Assembly: GCA_051453625.1 (NCBI GenBank)
Contig: JBOZIK010000001.1
Span: forward strand, 200,003,937 to 200,067,936
Source: Welwitschia mirabilis
Lineage: Eukaryota; Gnetophyta; Gnetopsida; Welwitschiales
Direction: 5' to 3'
Length of the DNA stretch: 64,000 bases
Under the pieces are notes generated by a model. It was not told the origin of the DNA. It did not search any database and saw nothing but the letters and a program-made list of their open reading frames with translations. Every line of letters starts with the position of its first letter. The stretch's first letter is position 1. A program made the position numbers and the translations under genes. Shown piece after piece: positions 1-11,870 of the stretch.

Positions 1-144
1 AAAAAGCATGAATGTTATTTAAAGTCTTACATGAATGTTTAAATAGAAGAGATTGACTAATAAGAGAAATAAACTTTTCAAAGTGATGGATGTTATGAAA
101 GTCAAGAAAAGGAACATGGCCTTGATAATTATATGAAGGTATAA

Positions 145-892
145 TTAGAAGAGATGGAGAAAGGTTATTATTATCAAGATTATGAGGAATGTGAAGGTGG
201 AAATAGAAGTGGAAGAATGAGTGAAGGGAAGGATGTAATTTGTACGTAAAGGCATAGATGGAGAGAATGTAGAAATATGGGTAGAATGAACAAGTCTATT
301 TTCTATGAAGTTGGAATGAATCTCTATGGGTTTGTCATTACTTTCAATTTCTTTACTAGTATCTATGGCATTATGTGGTTGGATTATTCTTGTACGTTCC
401 TCATCATTGACTGTGATTATATATTCCTTCTCTTGTTGAAGAGTACTTTCATTCTCTAAATGATTGGATTCATCAAAAAGATTATGAAGAGAAATAAGAG
501 CNNNNNNNNNNATTGGATTCCTCATCTTGATTATCTAACAATAAACAAATGCTATGAATATAATCTAAGATCTTAATATCATCTTCTAATAACTAGTCAT
601 CTTCATCCCAATTATTGAAATGTTGAGTTGTGTTATTATTATGTCCTTTTTACTTATCTCCTAATGAGTAGGATGTTGAATTTTGATTCACAAATCCATC
701 TTCAAGTTGAAAGCAAGAATAATCATCATCAGTGATTTCTAAGTTTTTTTCATTTTTCTCAAACTCAAANNNNNNNNNNTGTTGTGTTGTAAAAGATGCT
801 TGAATATGTAAAAGATATTTTTGCAAGTTTTCAACTAATTTCTTCAAGTTATTATTCATGTTTTCTTGGTTTTTCGTCATTTCACCAATCAT
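145..892 (-). pseudogene. Gag-like remnant of E2
   Basis: Two open stretches in minus orientation, 892-650 and 525-145, contain short N gaps. The first opens MIGEMTKNQENMNNNLKKLV, a charged, Asn/Lys-rich, probably coiled-coil segment. It resembles the linker after the gag core in Tat/Athila-like elements, where repeated Asn, Leu and Glu residues are common. The second is acidic and rich in Asp, Glu, Asn, Ser and Thr. It loosely resembles the acidic region near 25430-25700 of element N. No CCHC knuckle or retrotrans_gag core is visible. Position downstream of the LTR and PBS is the main argument; the function itself is inferred. Confidence 0.42.
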
Positions 893-1429
893 TTCTCTTA
901 ACAGATCTTTTTCTTCTTCATATTAGTTGAGGAAAGATGGTTCTTCTTAGTACTAATGCATGGAAGATGATTGGGATTGAAAAAGATGATTATAAGAAGT
1001 TTATCTAAATGAGTTGAAATCCTTAAAATATGGAGAATCTTCATCATTATATTGATATAAGGTTTAAAAAGAAGAGGGAAATGAATAGGTAAGTTGAAAA
1101 TAAGAAGGGGCTCAATTCCTATTTTCAACNNNNNNNNNNNNNNNNNNNNNNNNNNNNNNNNNNNNNNNNNNNNNNNNNNNNNNNNNNNNNNNNNNNNNNN
1201 NNNNNNNNNNNNNNNNNNNNNNNNNNNNNNNNNNNNNNNNNNNNNNNNNNNNNNNNNNNNNNNNNNNNNNNNNNNNNNNNNNNNNNNNNNNNNNNNNNNN
1301 NNNNNNNNNNNNNNNNNNNNNNNNNNNNNNNNNNNNNNNNNNNNNNNNNNNNNNNNNNNNNNNNNNNNNNNNNNNNNNNTTCTTAACACTCAAAAGATGC
1401 AGGATCATTATTACCAATTGACTACATAG

Positions 1430-2066
1430 AGAAAAGAAAATCTAATTCTAAGATAGAAAAAAGAAAAAAATTCTAGAATTTGTATACCTGTGTTGTGCAT
1501 GCCTGGATTTTTATTTAAAGTCAAATAATTCTTGATGTTTCTGTTAATCCATTTTCTTGCTAGCTGATATTTTGTCTTTCTTCTAGAATTCTTTGTATCC
1601 TTGTATACATAAATAGTAAATAAAAACTATAATCAAATGCAATGAACTATTGTCCACCTGGTCATGGGGATGACAGGGAGGACAACGATCACAAAAAGAC
1701 TAAACTCGAAAAACTGTAGAACTTTTAAAAACTACAAAAAGAAATATTGTAAAAACTAAAAGGACGTCCCTATTATCATGGGAATGATAGATAAGATGAT
1801 AGTACTTTATTACTAAACTGTGAATAAAAGAAAAATTGCGAAAACATAAACTAAATTTGAAATTTCAGAACTACCGTGTCCTATATCATCTAGACGATAG
1901 ATAGAATGACAGGGTCCCTAAAAGTTACAAAAAACGAAATTTTACAAACATAAATGTACCTTAAATTATACTAATAATACAATATTAATTCAAATAAATA
2001 ACATCAACAAAAAGATTCAAGGTACTTATCTGGTTAATGACAATCCTCTTAGCTCCTTACGGCCTT
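1430..2066 (-). other. Untranslated leader of E2 with palindromic motifs
   Basis: This stretch between PBS and gag remnant shows no long reading frame. It contains three degenerate palindromic motifs: GTCATGGGGATGACAG at 1661-1676, TATCATGGGAATGATAG at 1774-1790, and a longer variant at 1884-1914. The same motif type recurs in the adjoining LTR. Confidence 0.5.
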
Positions 2067-2086
2067 TCTTGGCAACAGTGCCAAAA
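2067..2086 (-). promoter_or_regulatory. Primer-binding site of E2 (tRNA-Asp type)
   Basis: Read on the minus strand, the bases just inside the LTR are TTTTGGCACTGTTGCCAAG. Plant Tat/Athila-type elements have TGGCGCCGTTGCCGGGGA here, complementary to the tRNA-Asp 3' end. The GGC-CTGTTGCC core is kept and several positions have decayed. It fixes the element's strand and the inner LTR border. Confidence 0.75.
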
Positions 2087-2855
2087 TGTTGTGGTGTGAA
2101 TTTATGCAACTTGAAAACCCTTTAGATAACTTATAGATCATATAAATTGTAAAAACACACTTTAGTATAGATGGAAGTTTATCCAAATGTTATAATCCAA
2201 CAAAGGCACTAGGCTTAGAGTTAGAAAATTGCTTTCGTTAATGTATTTTTAGTTCTTTTGTCTTTATAAAAACTGAAAGGAAATATCTTAAGTAAATGCA
2301 ATGCTTAAAAAGAAATGAAATACACGTGAATAAAAATGGAATGCAAATTCAATGGAGAAGGAATAGAAATGGAAGTAAAAATAGAGCCTACTCAGATCTT
2401 AGCCTTTCTATCACAAAGAATACTTTTCTATAACTTAATTCAAAGAAGAAGACTATTCACTAGTTATTGATCACTATAAAATATGAGATCTACCCACATA
2501 ATATTTGAAATGCAATATGGAATAAAGAATAAACATTGCAAATATATTCTACTAATAAGGTAAACCTTAATAAAGGTTGCCCTTATGATCTAAATAAATC
2601 AAAGCTCATCACTAACCAAGATTAATTTAGATCATAATGGAGATGCACAATAATGAGATGAAGGAAGAAATTGTATTAATCTAATGAAATCAGAATAACA
2701 TCCACTTACAACATCAGAACAATAGCACCTCAATGAGAGGGACACATCCTGACACCAAGGAGACTCCTTTCTATACCATGGGATGGAACTCTTACCCTTC
2801 AAGCTTCCGTCACGAGTATCAGGTATAAAAGATGATTTAGAAGTAAAGGAGAAAA

Positions 2856-2867
2856 GGGTATTTATAG
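2856..2867 (-). promoter_or_regulatory. TATA-like promoter motif in the E2 LTR
   Basis: The minus strand reads CTATAAATACCC, a very good plant TATA box, inside the LTR about 770 bp from its 3' (inner) end. It is on the strand expected for E2 transcription, so it plausibly marks the U3/R region. No transcription start evidence is available. Confidence 0.5.
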
Positions 2868-3083
2868 TTTTAGAATGAACCATAACCCTAAACATTTGTT
2901 AACAAAACCCCAACATTCCATATGATCTGTTTGGTACTCTTTACAATGAAATTTATTACTACAATGTAAAAATAGTTGTCATCCTGTATGTTGTTCACAC
3001 GACATAGGGGATTATACCCCCACACGACATAGGGAATGACACCATCTGAATGGCTTGGATTGTGTACCATGTGCTATCATTAG

Positions 3084-3541
3084 NNNNNNNNNNNNNNNNN
3101 NNNNNNNNNNNNNNNNNNNNNNNNNNNNNNNNNNNNNNNNNNNNNNNNNNNNNNNNNNNNNNNNNNNNNNNNNNNNNNNNNNNNNNNNNNNNNNNNNNNN
3201 NNNNNNNNNNNNNNNNNNNNNNNNNNNNNNNNNNNNNNNNNNNNNNNNNNNNNNNNNNNNNNNNNNNNNNNNNNNNNNNNNNNNNNNNNNNNNNNNNNNN
3301 NNNNNNNNNNNNNNNNNNNNNNNNNNNNNNNNNNNNNNNNNNNNNNNNNNNNNNNNNNNNNNNNNNNNNNNNNNNNNNNNNNNNNNNNNNNNNNNNNNNN
3401 NNNNNNNNNNNNNNNNNNNNNNNNNNNNNNNNNNNNNNNNNNNNNNNNNNNNNNNNNNNNNNNNNNNNNNNNNNNNNNNNNNNNNNNNNNNNNNNNNNNN
3501 NNNNNNNNNNNNNNNNNNNNNNNNNNNNNNNNNNNNNNNNN
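3084..3541. other. 458-N assembly gap in the E2 LTR
   Basis: Inside the E2 LTR, so the LTR length is approximate. Confidence 0.95.
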
Positions 3542-3737
3542 GTTCTGCTATCAGTGTTACAACATTTTTTGATGTGATTAAGGTCATAATTTTGCATGTT
3601 GTGGGGATGACTAAGGGCATGACACCACCAATACTCCATGTGCATGTGTTATCCAGGTGTTGCCCATGTGTTGTTCTTGTGAAGCTATCATAATGAGCTA
3701 TGGGAATGACAGCTAGGACAAAACTCTTCCCAAGCTC

Positions 3738-4011
3738 TTTAAGTAGCATAAATCAGTCTTTTTCACCTTTAGTATTCCTTCAATATGCTAAGTATCAAAA
3801 CATCCCTAAAATGCCTCCAATTATNNNNNNNNNNNNNNNNNNNNNNNNNNNNNNNNNNNNNNNNNNNNNNNNNNNNNNNNNNNNNNNNNNNNNNNNNNNN
3901 NNNNNNNNNNNNNNNNNNNNNNNNTTTAAGTAGCATAAATCAGTCTTTTTCACCTTTAGTAGTCCTTCAATATGCTATGTATCAAAACATCCCTAAAATG
4001 CCTCCAATTAT
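3738..4011. repeat. 87-bp direct duplication flanking a 100-N gap
   Basis: The 87 bp at 3738-3824 recur at 3925-4011 with only two mismatches (tagtatt/tagtagt and ctaagt/ctatgt), 187 bp apart. The first copy ends exactly at the gap and the second begins exactly after it. This may be a real tandem repeat that the assembler could not span, or an artificial duplication from two haplotypes or overlapping contig ends. Confidence 0.85.
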
Positions 4012-4145
4012 GCCAAGGATTACGTGTTTCCATGATTATCTTATCATCTCCCTATAATCAGCAGAATTGTATCTTATTCTGTATAAATGTCCTATAAAAG
4101 TACTCCAAATACACTATCAAATTCCTACAAATTGGCATCACAACA

Positions 4146-6993
4146 CTTTTCCTATGATTTTTAATGAATCTAACAACTTAAAAAAATAAGATTAAAATAA
4201 TAAGAAGAATAAGGATAAGAAAGAAACTATCATAGTATAATGAAAACCAATAAAGAATAGAATCATCACATCGATGAATTAATTAAGATTTAAGGATATA
4301 ACAACATCAAAAATATTATTCCATCTCTTTTACTTATATCCCTATGTAAAAATCAAAATAACATTCCCTCCTCCCATACATTACCTTATCCTATTGATTT
4401 ATAAATGTTTAAAAACCATGATTTATCATTACCTAGAATCATTAGAGAAAGCCTTATCTACTTGATACAACTCCACATCTTAAGTTAAATCTTATGAAAC
4501 CTTTTAGTTATCACAAACATGTTCTAGTTAATCATCCTAAGAAGCCTCTAATATTTCTTGAATTTATCTTTCCTTTAAGAGTAGTATTATTGATATTTAC
4601 TTATAATGATTTAATGGAAATTATGCTCTTAAGACTCTATAAGAGTTTGATAAGAGACTATTTAAGGTGCTATAAAGCTATTTTTAATTTCTCTTCTTTA
4701 CAAATGTCCATCTATGTTTTATGTTCTACCTATTGGTTTATAAATGATTTAGTTCTTATTTTATAGATAAATTGCACACTAATGGATCCATTGATACTTT
4801 TGAATTACAATATTATAAGTAACTAAAGCTTAAATAATAATAGTTACTTGATGATTTTTTAATACTGTGAATATGATATAAGTAATTGAGTTAGAATATC
4901 ATCTTAACCAAGAGAAGGATTTTTCTTTTATCATCATCTAAATGATTTCTTAGCTAGATTTCTTAGGTAAGCTATTTTATTACTTTATATTTCTCTACTT
5001 GATTTTATGTTAAGTTCCATTTTATTTTTAATGTAAATAATTTTACTTTGACATTCTAGGTGGTAATATTGGATTTCAACCAATTTTAATATATTTCCAT
5101 ATCTATGAACTTTCTACTAAAAGGAAAAGTTCTATGTTATCTTGTTATAGTGTCAATTATGTAAAATCAAATACTTTTTTTCAACTATGTAATTTTCTAA
5201 TTTATTATTCTAATAATTAATCAATGATTCTTAACACACAAAACTTTAAAGAAATAGAGGGAGGAGGGGGTGAGGGGAGGGAGGGATAGAAGATAGGAGA
5301 AAGTAAAAACAAATTGATACATCCTCTAAATTCATGATGTTTAACTATAAGTGCATTACGGTAAATTTTCCTAAGAGGAGCCTTTAGTAGTATAATATAA
5401 TAGTTGTGGGAACTTTATCAAAGCATCAGTTGCCCATAACCTAGTTTCTAATTGTAGGTTCTTACTCTCTTGGTAATGTTTGTACTTTGCTCATCATGAT
5501 TAATGGTGTTTTTCAATACCCCACTAGATTCCTTTTTTTAAATCCTAGAGCCATGATTTTATAAGAATTTACAACACATTGATTGTTAAATGATAAACTA
5601 ATAAAGCTTTATTTACTATCATAGTTAATGATTGAATTAAATTATGGTCCCGACATTACATTGGTGCTTTACAAGTTAACCATTAGATGCTATCATAGCC
5701 ATCATCCTATCTTACATGATATTCTATGTCATTTAGCATTAAACCATGCATCTATAACATTAAGTATTTTTATGACATATATTAATGAATCTTGATAGGA
5801 TAGAATTTATTCCATAGTAGTTAATACTTTACATTTTTATTTCTATTCCTTATCACTTCTATTTTCATAGTATTTTTCCTTAGTTATTTCAAAGTCATTT
5901 TTACACTCACTCTCCTTATAGGGCTAGTACCATTCTTATTAATAACTAGTCATTTTTCAAACTCAATTCATATTATTGATATTTCATTGATTATACTATT
6001 GCTTCCATCATTGGCTATCATTTTTCCATCCACTTTACTTCCCCCTCAGTTAAGTGTAATCCCTCGTTTGCATTGTTTTACTTTTATTTTCTGTTTTTCT
6101 TCTATGTCAATGTTCTTATACTTTGTTATAGCTGAAAGTTTTCCTTTTGATTTATCTTTTGTAATCTTTCAAATGCTAAGGATGTGCATTAATATATCTT
6201 ACTCATACTTTATTGTGCTCTTAGCTTCCACTCTATTTTTAACATTTAGTAGGGGATTATTTGGGCTAATTTTCAAGCATTGATTAATTGGATCTTTCAA
6301 GAGTAAGTTAGAATATGTTTTTTATGAATTCAATTGTATTTATAAAATTAAAAATTATCTTTTTTTATCATTACTTTAAATTTAATTTTTCTCAGGAATT
6401 GATAAGATATACTTTTTTAATTAACAATGTATTTAAGTTCAAGTATTATTTTTATTGTCTAATCAAATTGACTCACTTATATTTCTTTATGTTTATTTTA
6501 TTAAAAACTAATAAACACTCACTAGAAGCCTATGATAAATGATTAACTAGGTCATATCTAATGATGGTTTTAAGTGTTCTTTTAGGTACTTTTGATATGT
6601 TTAATAATTAACTTAATGAGGTACTTTGATATGATAACCTACCACTAGATTCTACCTACTACTAGGTTCCAAAAATCCTAAGTAGCAATAACTAATGAAT
6701 AATTAGTTTTATTTATTACTTAAATGTAGCCATACATTGTTGATAGAAATTATAACTACCAAATTATTAGTAATAATCAGTACATCTATTACTAAATTTA
6801 TATTATAACTAATCACCTATTTCTCATCTACCACTTGTCCAAACCTATAAAAACATATTTAGACATTCCAATTTTCCATCCTTCTTTGCATGGAAGTATC
6901 TTATGTAATTAGAGCATTTTGAGCAAGGAATCCATCTACTTATGAAAGCATTTTTTTTAGTGTTGGCTATGTTTTTTCCATTGAGGAATTTGA
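4146..6993. other. AT-rich interval without a recognisable gene
   Basis: No conserved domain is clear on either strand. A 90-codon open stretch at 4494-4766 contains MLLRLYKSLIRDYL, faintly like the LRLFPFSLRDKA core of Athila-type gag, but this is too weak to call. A 98-codon stretch at 5987-6283 is hydrophobic low-complexity sequence. A G-rich tract lies at 5257-5285. A TATAAAA motif near 6850 precedes a pyrimidine-rich stretch, which might be part of an unrecognised older LTR cut by E1. Confidence 0.6.
5257..5285 (+). other. G-quadruplex-type G-rich tract
   Basis: Five runs of three or more G (5259-5261, 5266-5270, 5274-5277, 5279-5281, 5283-5285) are separated by loops of one to four bases, meeting the usual G4 consensus. 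It stands out in otherwise AT-rich sequence. The role is unknown; it could be a relic polypurine tract or a simple repeat. Confidence 0.75.
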
Positions 6994-9900
6994 TGACACT
7001 TGAATTTTAAACAAAATAAGCTACTAATAATCAATATTTTACATTAATTTTTGAACTTTAATATTGAATTTAGAGGTAATTTTACACTTTTCAAGTGATA
7101 GGTACCTTAAACATTCAACGAGCTCAAAATGATGCATTCTGATCTAGTTTTAGGCTCTTCATGATGCTTGTAATCGAGAGATTGTGATTGAGGTTAAAAA
7201 TGTAGATCATAAATGTCTACTTCAACATCAAAGCTGTATAGATGATTCATAATCCATTTTTCATCACATATATCATACTCTTTTTAATGCAATGATTCTG
7301 ACTTCTTTTGACACAANNNNNNNNNNNNNNNNNNNNNNNNNNNNNNNNNNNNNNNNNNNNNNNNNNNNNNNNNNNNNNNNNNNNNNNNNNNNNNNNNNNN
7401 NNNNNNNNNNNNNNNNNNNNNNNNNNNNNNNNNNNNNNNNNNNNNNNNNNNNNNNNNNNNNNNNNNNNNNNNNNNNNNNNNNNNNNNNNNNNNNNNNNNN
7501 NNNNNNNNNNNNNNNNNNNNNNNNNNNNNNNNNNNNNNNNNNNNNNNNNNNNNNNNNNNNNNNNNNNNNNNNNNNNNNNNNNNNNNNNNNNNNNNNNNNN
7601 NNNNNNNNNNNNNNNNNNNNNNNNNNNNNNNNNNNNNNNNNNNNNNNNNNNNNNNNNNNNNNNNNNNNNNNNNNNNNNNNNNNNNNNNNNNNNNNNNNNN
7701 NNNNNNNNNNNNNNNNNNNNNNNNNNNNNNNNNNNNNNNNNNNNNNNNNNNNNNNNNNNNNNNTTTAGAACATTAGTAACTTGGAAAATTGCATTCTAGG
7801 AGCCATAATCTATTTATTTCTGGTTATTTTAGTCAAAATTAATGAATTCATGTATTATAAACCTTGAAGAATAAAATTAAATAAAGTTTTATCTTTGGAT
7901 TTTTAGTTGTTATGTATGAAACTACCTATGGTATTAAAGTGCTAATTACAAGAGTAAAATGGTGTTGCAGCATCATGTGATAATTTTATTAAATAAAACA
8001 TGAATCACATGTGAATTCTCAATGGTTTTAATAACCATTATCCTACAACCAAACCTGTATGCATACAAAGACCTCTCCTTAATGCCCATACCATTATTAA
8101 CTCATTTATATACTATTTTTATGTCAAAGTTTTCATTCAAGAATGTTAGAAGTAGATTTCTATCCATTTTCTCTTATTTTTCTTAATTTTAAAGTTGATA
8201 TTATCTCTATATCAACTTTGGAAATCTTCTACATTCCTCATTCTCATTTTTTGCTATCATCTAAAATCGTTCTTAGCCTTTAAATCCCTTTCATATTTCA
8301 TTTTACATCATCTTTTCTCCCATTTCCATTTATTTGAAGGGCATTACAAGGGTGGTGAAGTGCACATGATTGGATGGTGTAGGAATAGGAGAAAGGATCA
8401 AATCTAATAAGTAATTAGATAGAGGACTAATGGAAAGGGATTTTCATTCTGATGCAATCAATAAGTATTCCTTTCTTTATATTTTTCATGCTTTTTATTA
8501 CTTGATTTATGCATGTTTTCATGATTTTATTTTAATGTAATTAGACATTTTATAGCTTGTAGCATAAATAGTGCTAACTAGATTATAGAACAATTAGTAC
8601 CTTTTATGGTAGTCTAAGGTTTTTGCATATTTGATTACTATTTATTAAAAGGAATCATGTGTTTTATTTTTCTTCTCTTTCTTTGCTTTATTCTATTCAT
8701 TTTGTACTACATTTCTCTTGATTCCCTCTTTCTTCTAAAGAAATTGATATTGAATTTTTATTATCTCCTCTCCAATAGTAGTAGAATGGTCTAAAGATAC
8801 ATTATTTATGATTTTCTAAAATTAAATTTATTCTTTGTTATAGGAATTATTCTCTCTGTTATCTCCTTTCTAAAAACTATTTCTCTATAATTCCTATAGT
8901 TTTATAATTTTTTTAGTAGCTTCCTTTTAGCATTTAGCAACTTTTGTTCTCAAATTATCAAAACCAAAAGTCTGCCTCTAAAATCCCATTTTTAGCCATT
9001 TTCATTCTTAGATGCAGTTTTACTTAGATAAATTCCTAATCTATCAAATATCTTTTTTCTAGATTTTGCATAGTGATCTTCTTGGTCGTTTTTAATGCGT
9101 TTTTAGAATTGTAAGATTTTATATTCTAATATTATTTGATTATTTTTAGAATATGGAATCCTTTTTTTAAAGTTTTATAGTTTGCTTAATATTCTATGTC
9201 AAAGTAGAGTTGACTATAATATTTTGCAATTTTTCTAGATGAAGTATTTTTAATTAATTTTAATTGTTTCTACTTAATCTTGAATATTTAGTTTTAGAAA
9301 TGTTCTTTTTGGTATATTCTAAGTATTTTTAGGGTTCTGAAATTTTCTAAGTCTATTTCTCTAAATTTCTCTCAATTTTCTCTCCCTTCTTCATTTCTTC
9401 TCATTTTATTAGTTAAAATAACATGAAAATAACTAGGATTATTTTAATTTAATGAACATCCTTATGTTGGGTTTTATTAATCCCTTGTTGATTTAAATCC
9501 TAATTTTGATGTTCAGTGGTTTTATAATTCATTTTATGCTTAAGTAAAGATTTATCTTGTAAGTCATATATGTTGCAATTTCGCAAAAATCTTATTTTTG
9601 TTAAATGATTTGGTTAGTTAATTTGAAAAATCTAGATTCAGAATGTTATATTTTTATTCTAAATTGATGTATGTTTTGATAGAATGGATTATGATGATTA
9701 AATTACCTAATTACATTCATTTGATATGAATTAAAGAAGTTAACTTTTCAAGGAAAATTATTTTTACATTTGAAATTAACTTATGTAAATTTGAATGTTT
9801 AAACTTATTTGCTTATTCATGTTAATTATAAACAATCCTTAGAATCTTATACATGTTTATAGAAGATCACTTATTTTTATTTAATTATATTTCTACTTTT

Positions 9901-10254
9901 ACATCTCGTGAAATTATGCTTTTACACATGTAATTTTTCATGATTATTTTATATAATATGTATAAAATTAGTTGTATGTTACTTAAAACAAATAGTTATT
10001 TTATCATATGAAGTGATATTTTGATAAGGAAATTTTAATATTTTATTATAAATTTATGTTAAGTTTCCCTTGATTGGATACTCATGTGATTTTACTACAT
10101 TTGCAATTTGACCTAGAAGATTTTTTTGATATAGTTTGAACTATGCTTAATTTTCTTTTCCTAAGCTAAATTATCATGTTAAGTACACATTTATTTTTGT
10201 GAAGTCTTAGAGCATAATCTCATTTTTTTAAAATTGAGTTTTTACTTCATTTAA
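6994..10254 (+). repeat. 5' LTR of E1
   Basis: It starts TGACACTTGAATTTTAAACA and aligns collinearly with 15264-17985. Shared landmarks include ATTTTACATTAATTT near 7031/15310, GATAGGTACCTT near 7100/15374, and the pair of segments at 9361/17095. It ends just before the PBS. A 447-N gap at 7317-7763 corresponds to only about 40 bp in the other LTR, so that gap may be oversized or may hide an insertion. About 90 bp near 8410-8500 is absent from the 3' LTR. Confidence 0.85.
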
Positions 10255-10256
10255 AA

Positions 10257-10279
10257 TTAGCACTGTTGTCAGGGAACAC
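10257..10279 (+). promoter_or_regulatory. Primer-binding site of E1 (tRNA-Asp type)
   Basis: TTAGCACTGTTGTCAGGGAA (continuing CAC) matches the plant tRNA-Asp PBS TTGGCGCCGTTGCCGGGGAA except at positions explained by C-to-T or G-to-A change. It lies immediately after the 5' LTR. Confidence 0.85.
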
Positions 10280-10499
10280 TTGTTATTATTATGTAAAATA
10301 TTATACTTTTCTTTGAGAACATACATACACCAATGAAAATTTACTTGATTTTAGGTTCTTTATATAATGCTATTACTTTAATGAGATCTTAAGGACTGTA
10401 GTACTTCAACAAGCCTTCCAAGTGCATACATTTTAACTTTTACTCCTTTTTTTATACATCCTCTTTCTTTTTGTTTTATGCATTTATAAGTAAAATTTC

Positions 10500-11500
10500 A
10501 AAATATTGATAATGATCGTGTCAGAAATAAATTTATCTTAAAAGTACTTTTTCATAAGAATAAATATCATGATGAATTAGTAAAGAAAATGGAAGTTTTA
10601 TCCATCCAAATTAAAAATCTTAAATTAGAACAAGAAAATCTTAAGAAAATTCCAATTCAAAATTCTTTGAGTTCATCTTTTTGGGAATTGTATCAACTAA
10701 AGGGTCATTCCATTAAATTTTGTATAAAATTTTAAGGGAGCATAAAATTCTTTATATCATCATAATCTTTTTGAAGATCATGTTTTTAATCAAAATTGTC
10801 ATACTTCTACGCCATTCAATAGATATTCGGACTCACATCTAAATTATCTTTATTAAAATTTCTTTCATCCATGCAATAATCAATCACAGTGAAAACATAA
10901 ATTTTTACCTCTTCCTCCTTTACAAGAAACAATAAAGTTATTGATTAACCAAAAGGAACAAATACAAAAAACTATTAATTTCATGTCCCAATAACAAAAT
11001 AAAAAGGAAAATCATCCTACTTTACATTTTCAACCTACTACTAATTCAAATCAACTAATATGGTGGAATATTACACTGATGCAAATTCCATTAGATTAAG
11101 AAGTAGGAAAGTAATTTCAAAACCTACCTCCAAAACTAAATAAGATATAAATTTAGATAAAATAATTGAAAATCTTAAATCTAATTTTAGAAAAAAGTTT
11201 CATAAGAGAAAATTAGAAGATTCTGTTCCTTTTTCTAGTTATATCTAGTTTGATAAATGTTCTAAGCATTATGATGATATTCATAAAATTTTTAAAGATA
11301 TTGAAATTAATCTTCTTCTTCTTGAGGTGATTAATAAAATTCCTATTATGTCAAGTTTCTTATAGACTTATGTACTCACAAAAAAAAAATCCAAATCTCT
11401 AGATAAATAATTAATCTTACTACATCTACAACTAGTGTTTTTATAATTAAAAATCCTATAAAATATGGTAACTCTAGATCCCACACTATCTTTATTACCA
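10500..11500 (+). pseudogene. E1 gag C-terminal region with decayed CCHC knuckle
   Basis: Around 10540-10725 one frame reads a Lys/Glu-rich helix and then WELYQLKGHSIKFC (10682-10723). This fits the CX2CX4HX4C nucleocapsid knuckle with the first two Cys changed to Trp and Tyr by single-base changes. Further on, NSIRLRSRKVISKP (about 11080-11125) fits the conserved ITLRSGK motif that follows gag in Tat/Athila elements. The N-terminal gag core is not recognisable. Stops and frame changes are frequent. Confidence 0.6.
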
Positions 11501-11509
11501 TTGATAACT

Positions 11510-11870
11510 ATATTGTTAGTAAAGCATGAGTAGATTTAGGACCTAGAGTCAACCTTATGTTAAATCCTATTTTTCATGCCTTTGGATTTAACCATGTTAA
11601 TCCTAGTGATGTAATACTTTTTATGGTTGATGAAACCTTAGTTAAATCCTATAGAATTTTAAAAGATATATTAATTTAAGTTGTTAAAGTAGTTTATCCT
11701 ATTAACTTCATGATTCCTAAAGTTCCCATGGATTCCACTAGTTACCCTATTATGCTTGGGAGACCTTGGCTTGCTATAGTAGATGGGGAAATTAATTATA
11801 GACTTGGTGCATTAAAAATTATTTTTGATAATATTTCCATTATCTTAAATGTGTTTTCTAATTAAAAGAA
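11510..11870 (+). pseudogene. E1 aspartic protease remnant
   Basis: One frame reads RVNLMLNPIFHAFGF, then a hydrophobic segment, then YPIMLGRPWLAIVDGEINY. This matches the retropepsin of Tat/Athila elements, where SINLMPLSVF, a central beta region and LGRPFLAT are conserved. The catalytic Asp-Leu-Gly-Ala segment is degenerate (DLEST in another frame). The enzyme would have cleaved the gag-pol polyprotein. Confidence 0.68.

Larger units (their letters stand above)
1..4145 (-). mobile_element. E2: 5' part of a minus-strand Ty3/gypsy-type LTR retrotransposon
   Basis: The element reads right to left and runs off the left edge of the window. Its 5' LTR is 2087-4145, followed leftward by a decayed tRNA-Asp type primer-binding site, a leader, and gag-like remnants at 892-145. 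The far LTR and any pol genes lie outside the window, so autonomy cannot be judged. Four N gaps (502-511, 770-779, 1130-1379, 3084-3541) and a fifth at 3825-3924 break it. The PBS type is the one used by Tat/Athila-like plant gypsy elements and is shared with E1 and N here, which suggests but does not prove the lineage. Confidence 0.72.
2087..4145 (-). repeat. 5' LTR of element E2
   Basis: On the plus strand the block opens TGTTGTGGTG at 2087 and closes GCATCACAACA at 4145, so both ends carry the same perfect 7-bp inverted terminal repeat TGTTGTG/CACAACA with the canonical TG..CA. The inner end abuts the PBS. Length is about 2.06 kb including gaps of 458 and 100 N, so the true length is uncertain. 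The partner LTR is outside the window, so the call rests on the termini, the PBS and a minus-strand TATA-like motif. Several degenerate palindromic GTCAT..ATGAC motifs lie within it. Confidence 0.72.

Noticed and set aside
2632-2895. 87-codon minus-strand frame
   Set aside because: Lies in the E2 LTR just downstream of the TATA-like motif; no homology recognised, probably untranslated R/U5.
4494-4766. Athila-type gag fragment
   Set aside because: Only a faint match (LLRLYKSLIRDYL) without flanking gag motifs; left as unassigned.
5987-6283. 98-codon hydrophobic frame
   Set aside because: Low-complexity Phe/Ile/Leu/Ser composition expected from AT-rich DNA; no motif.
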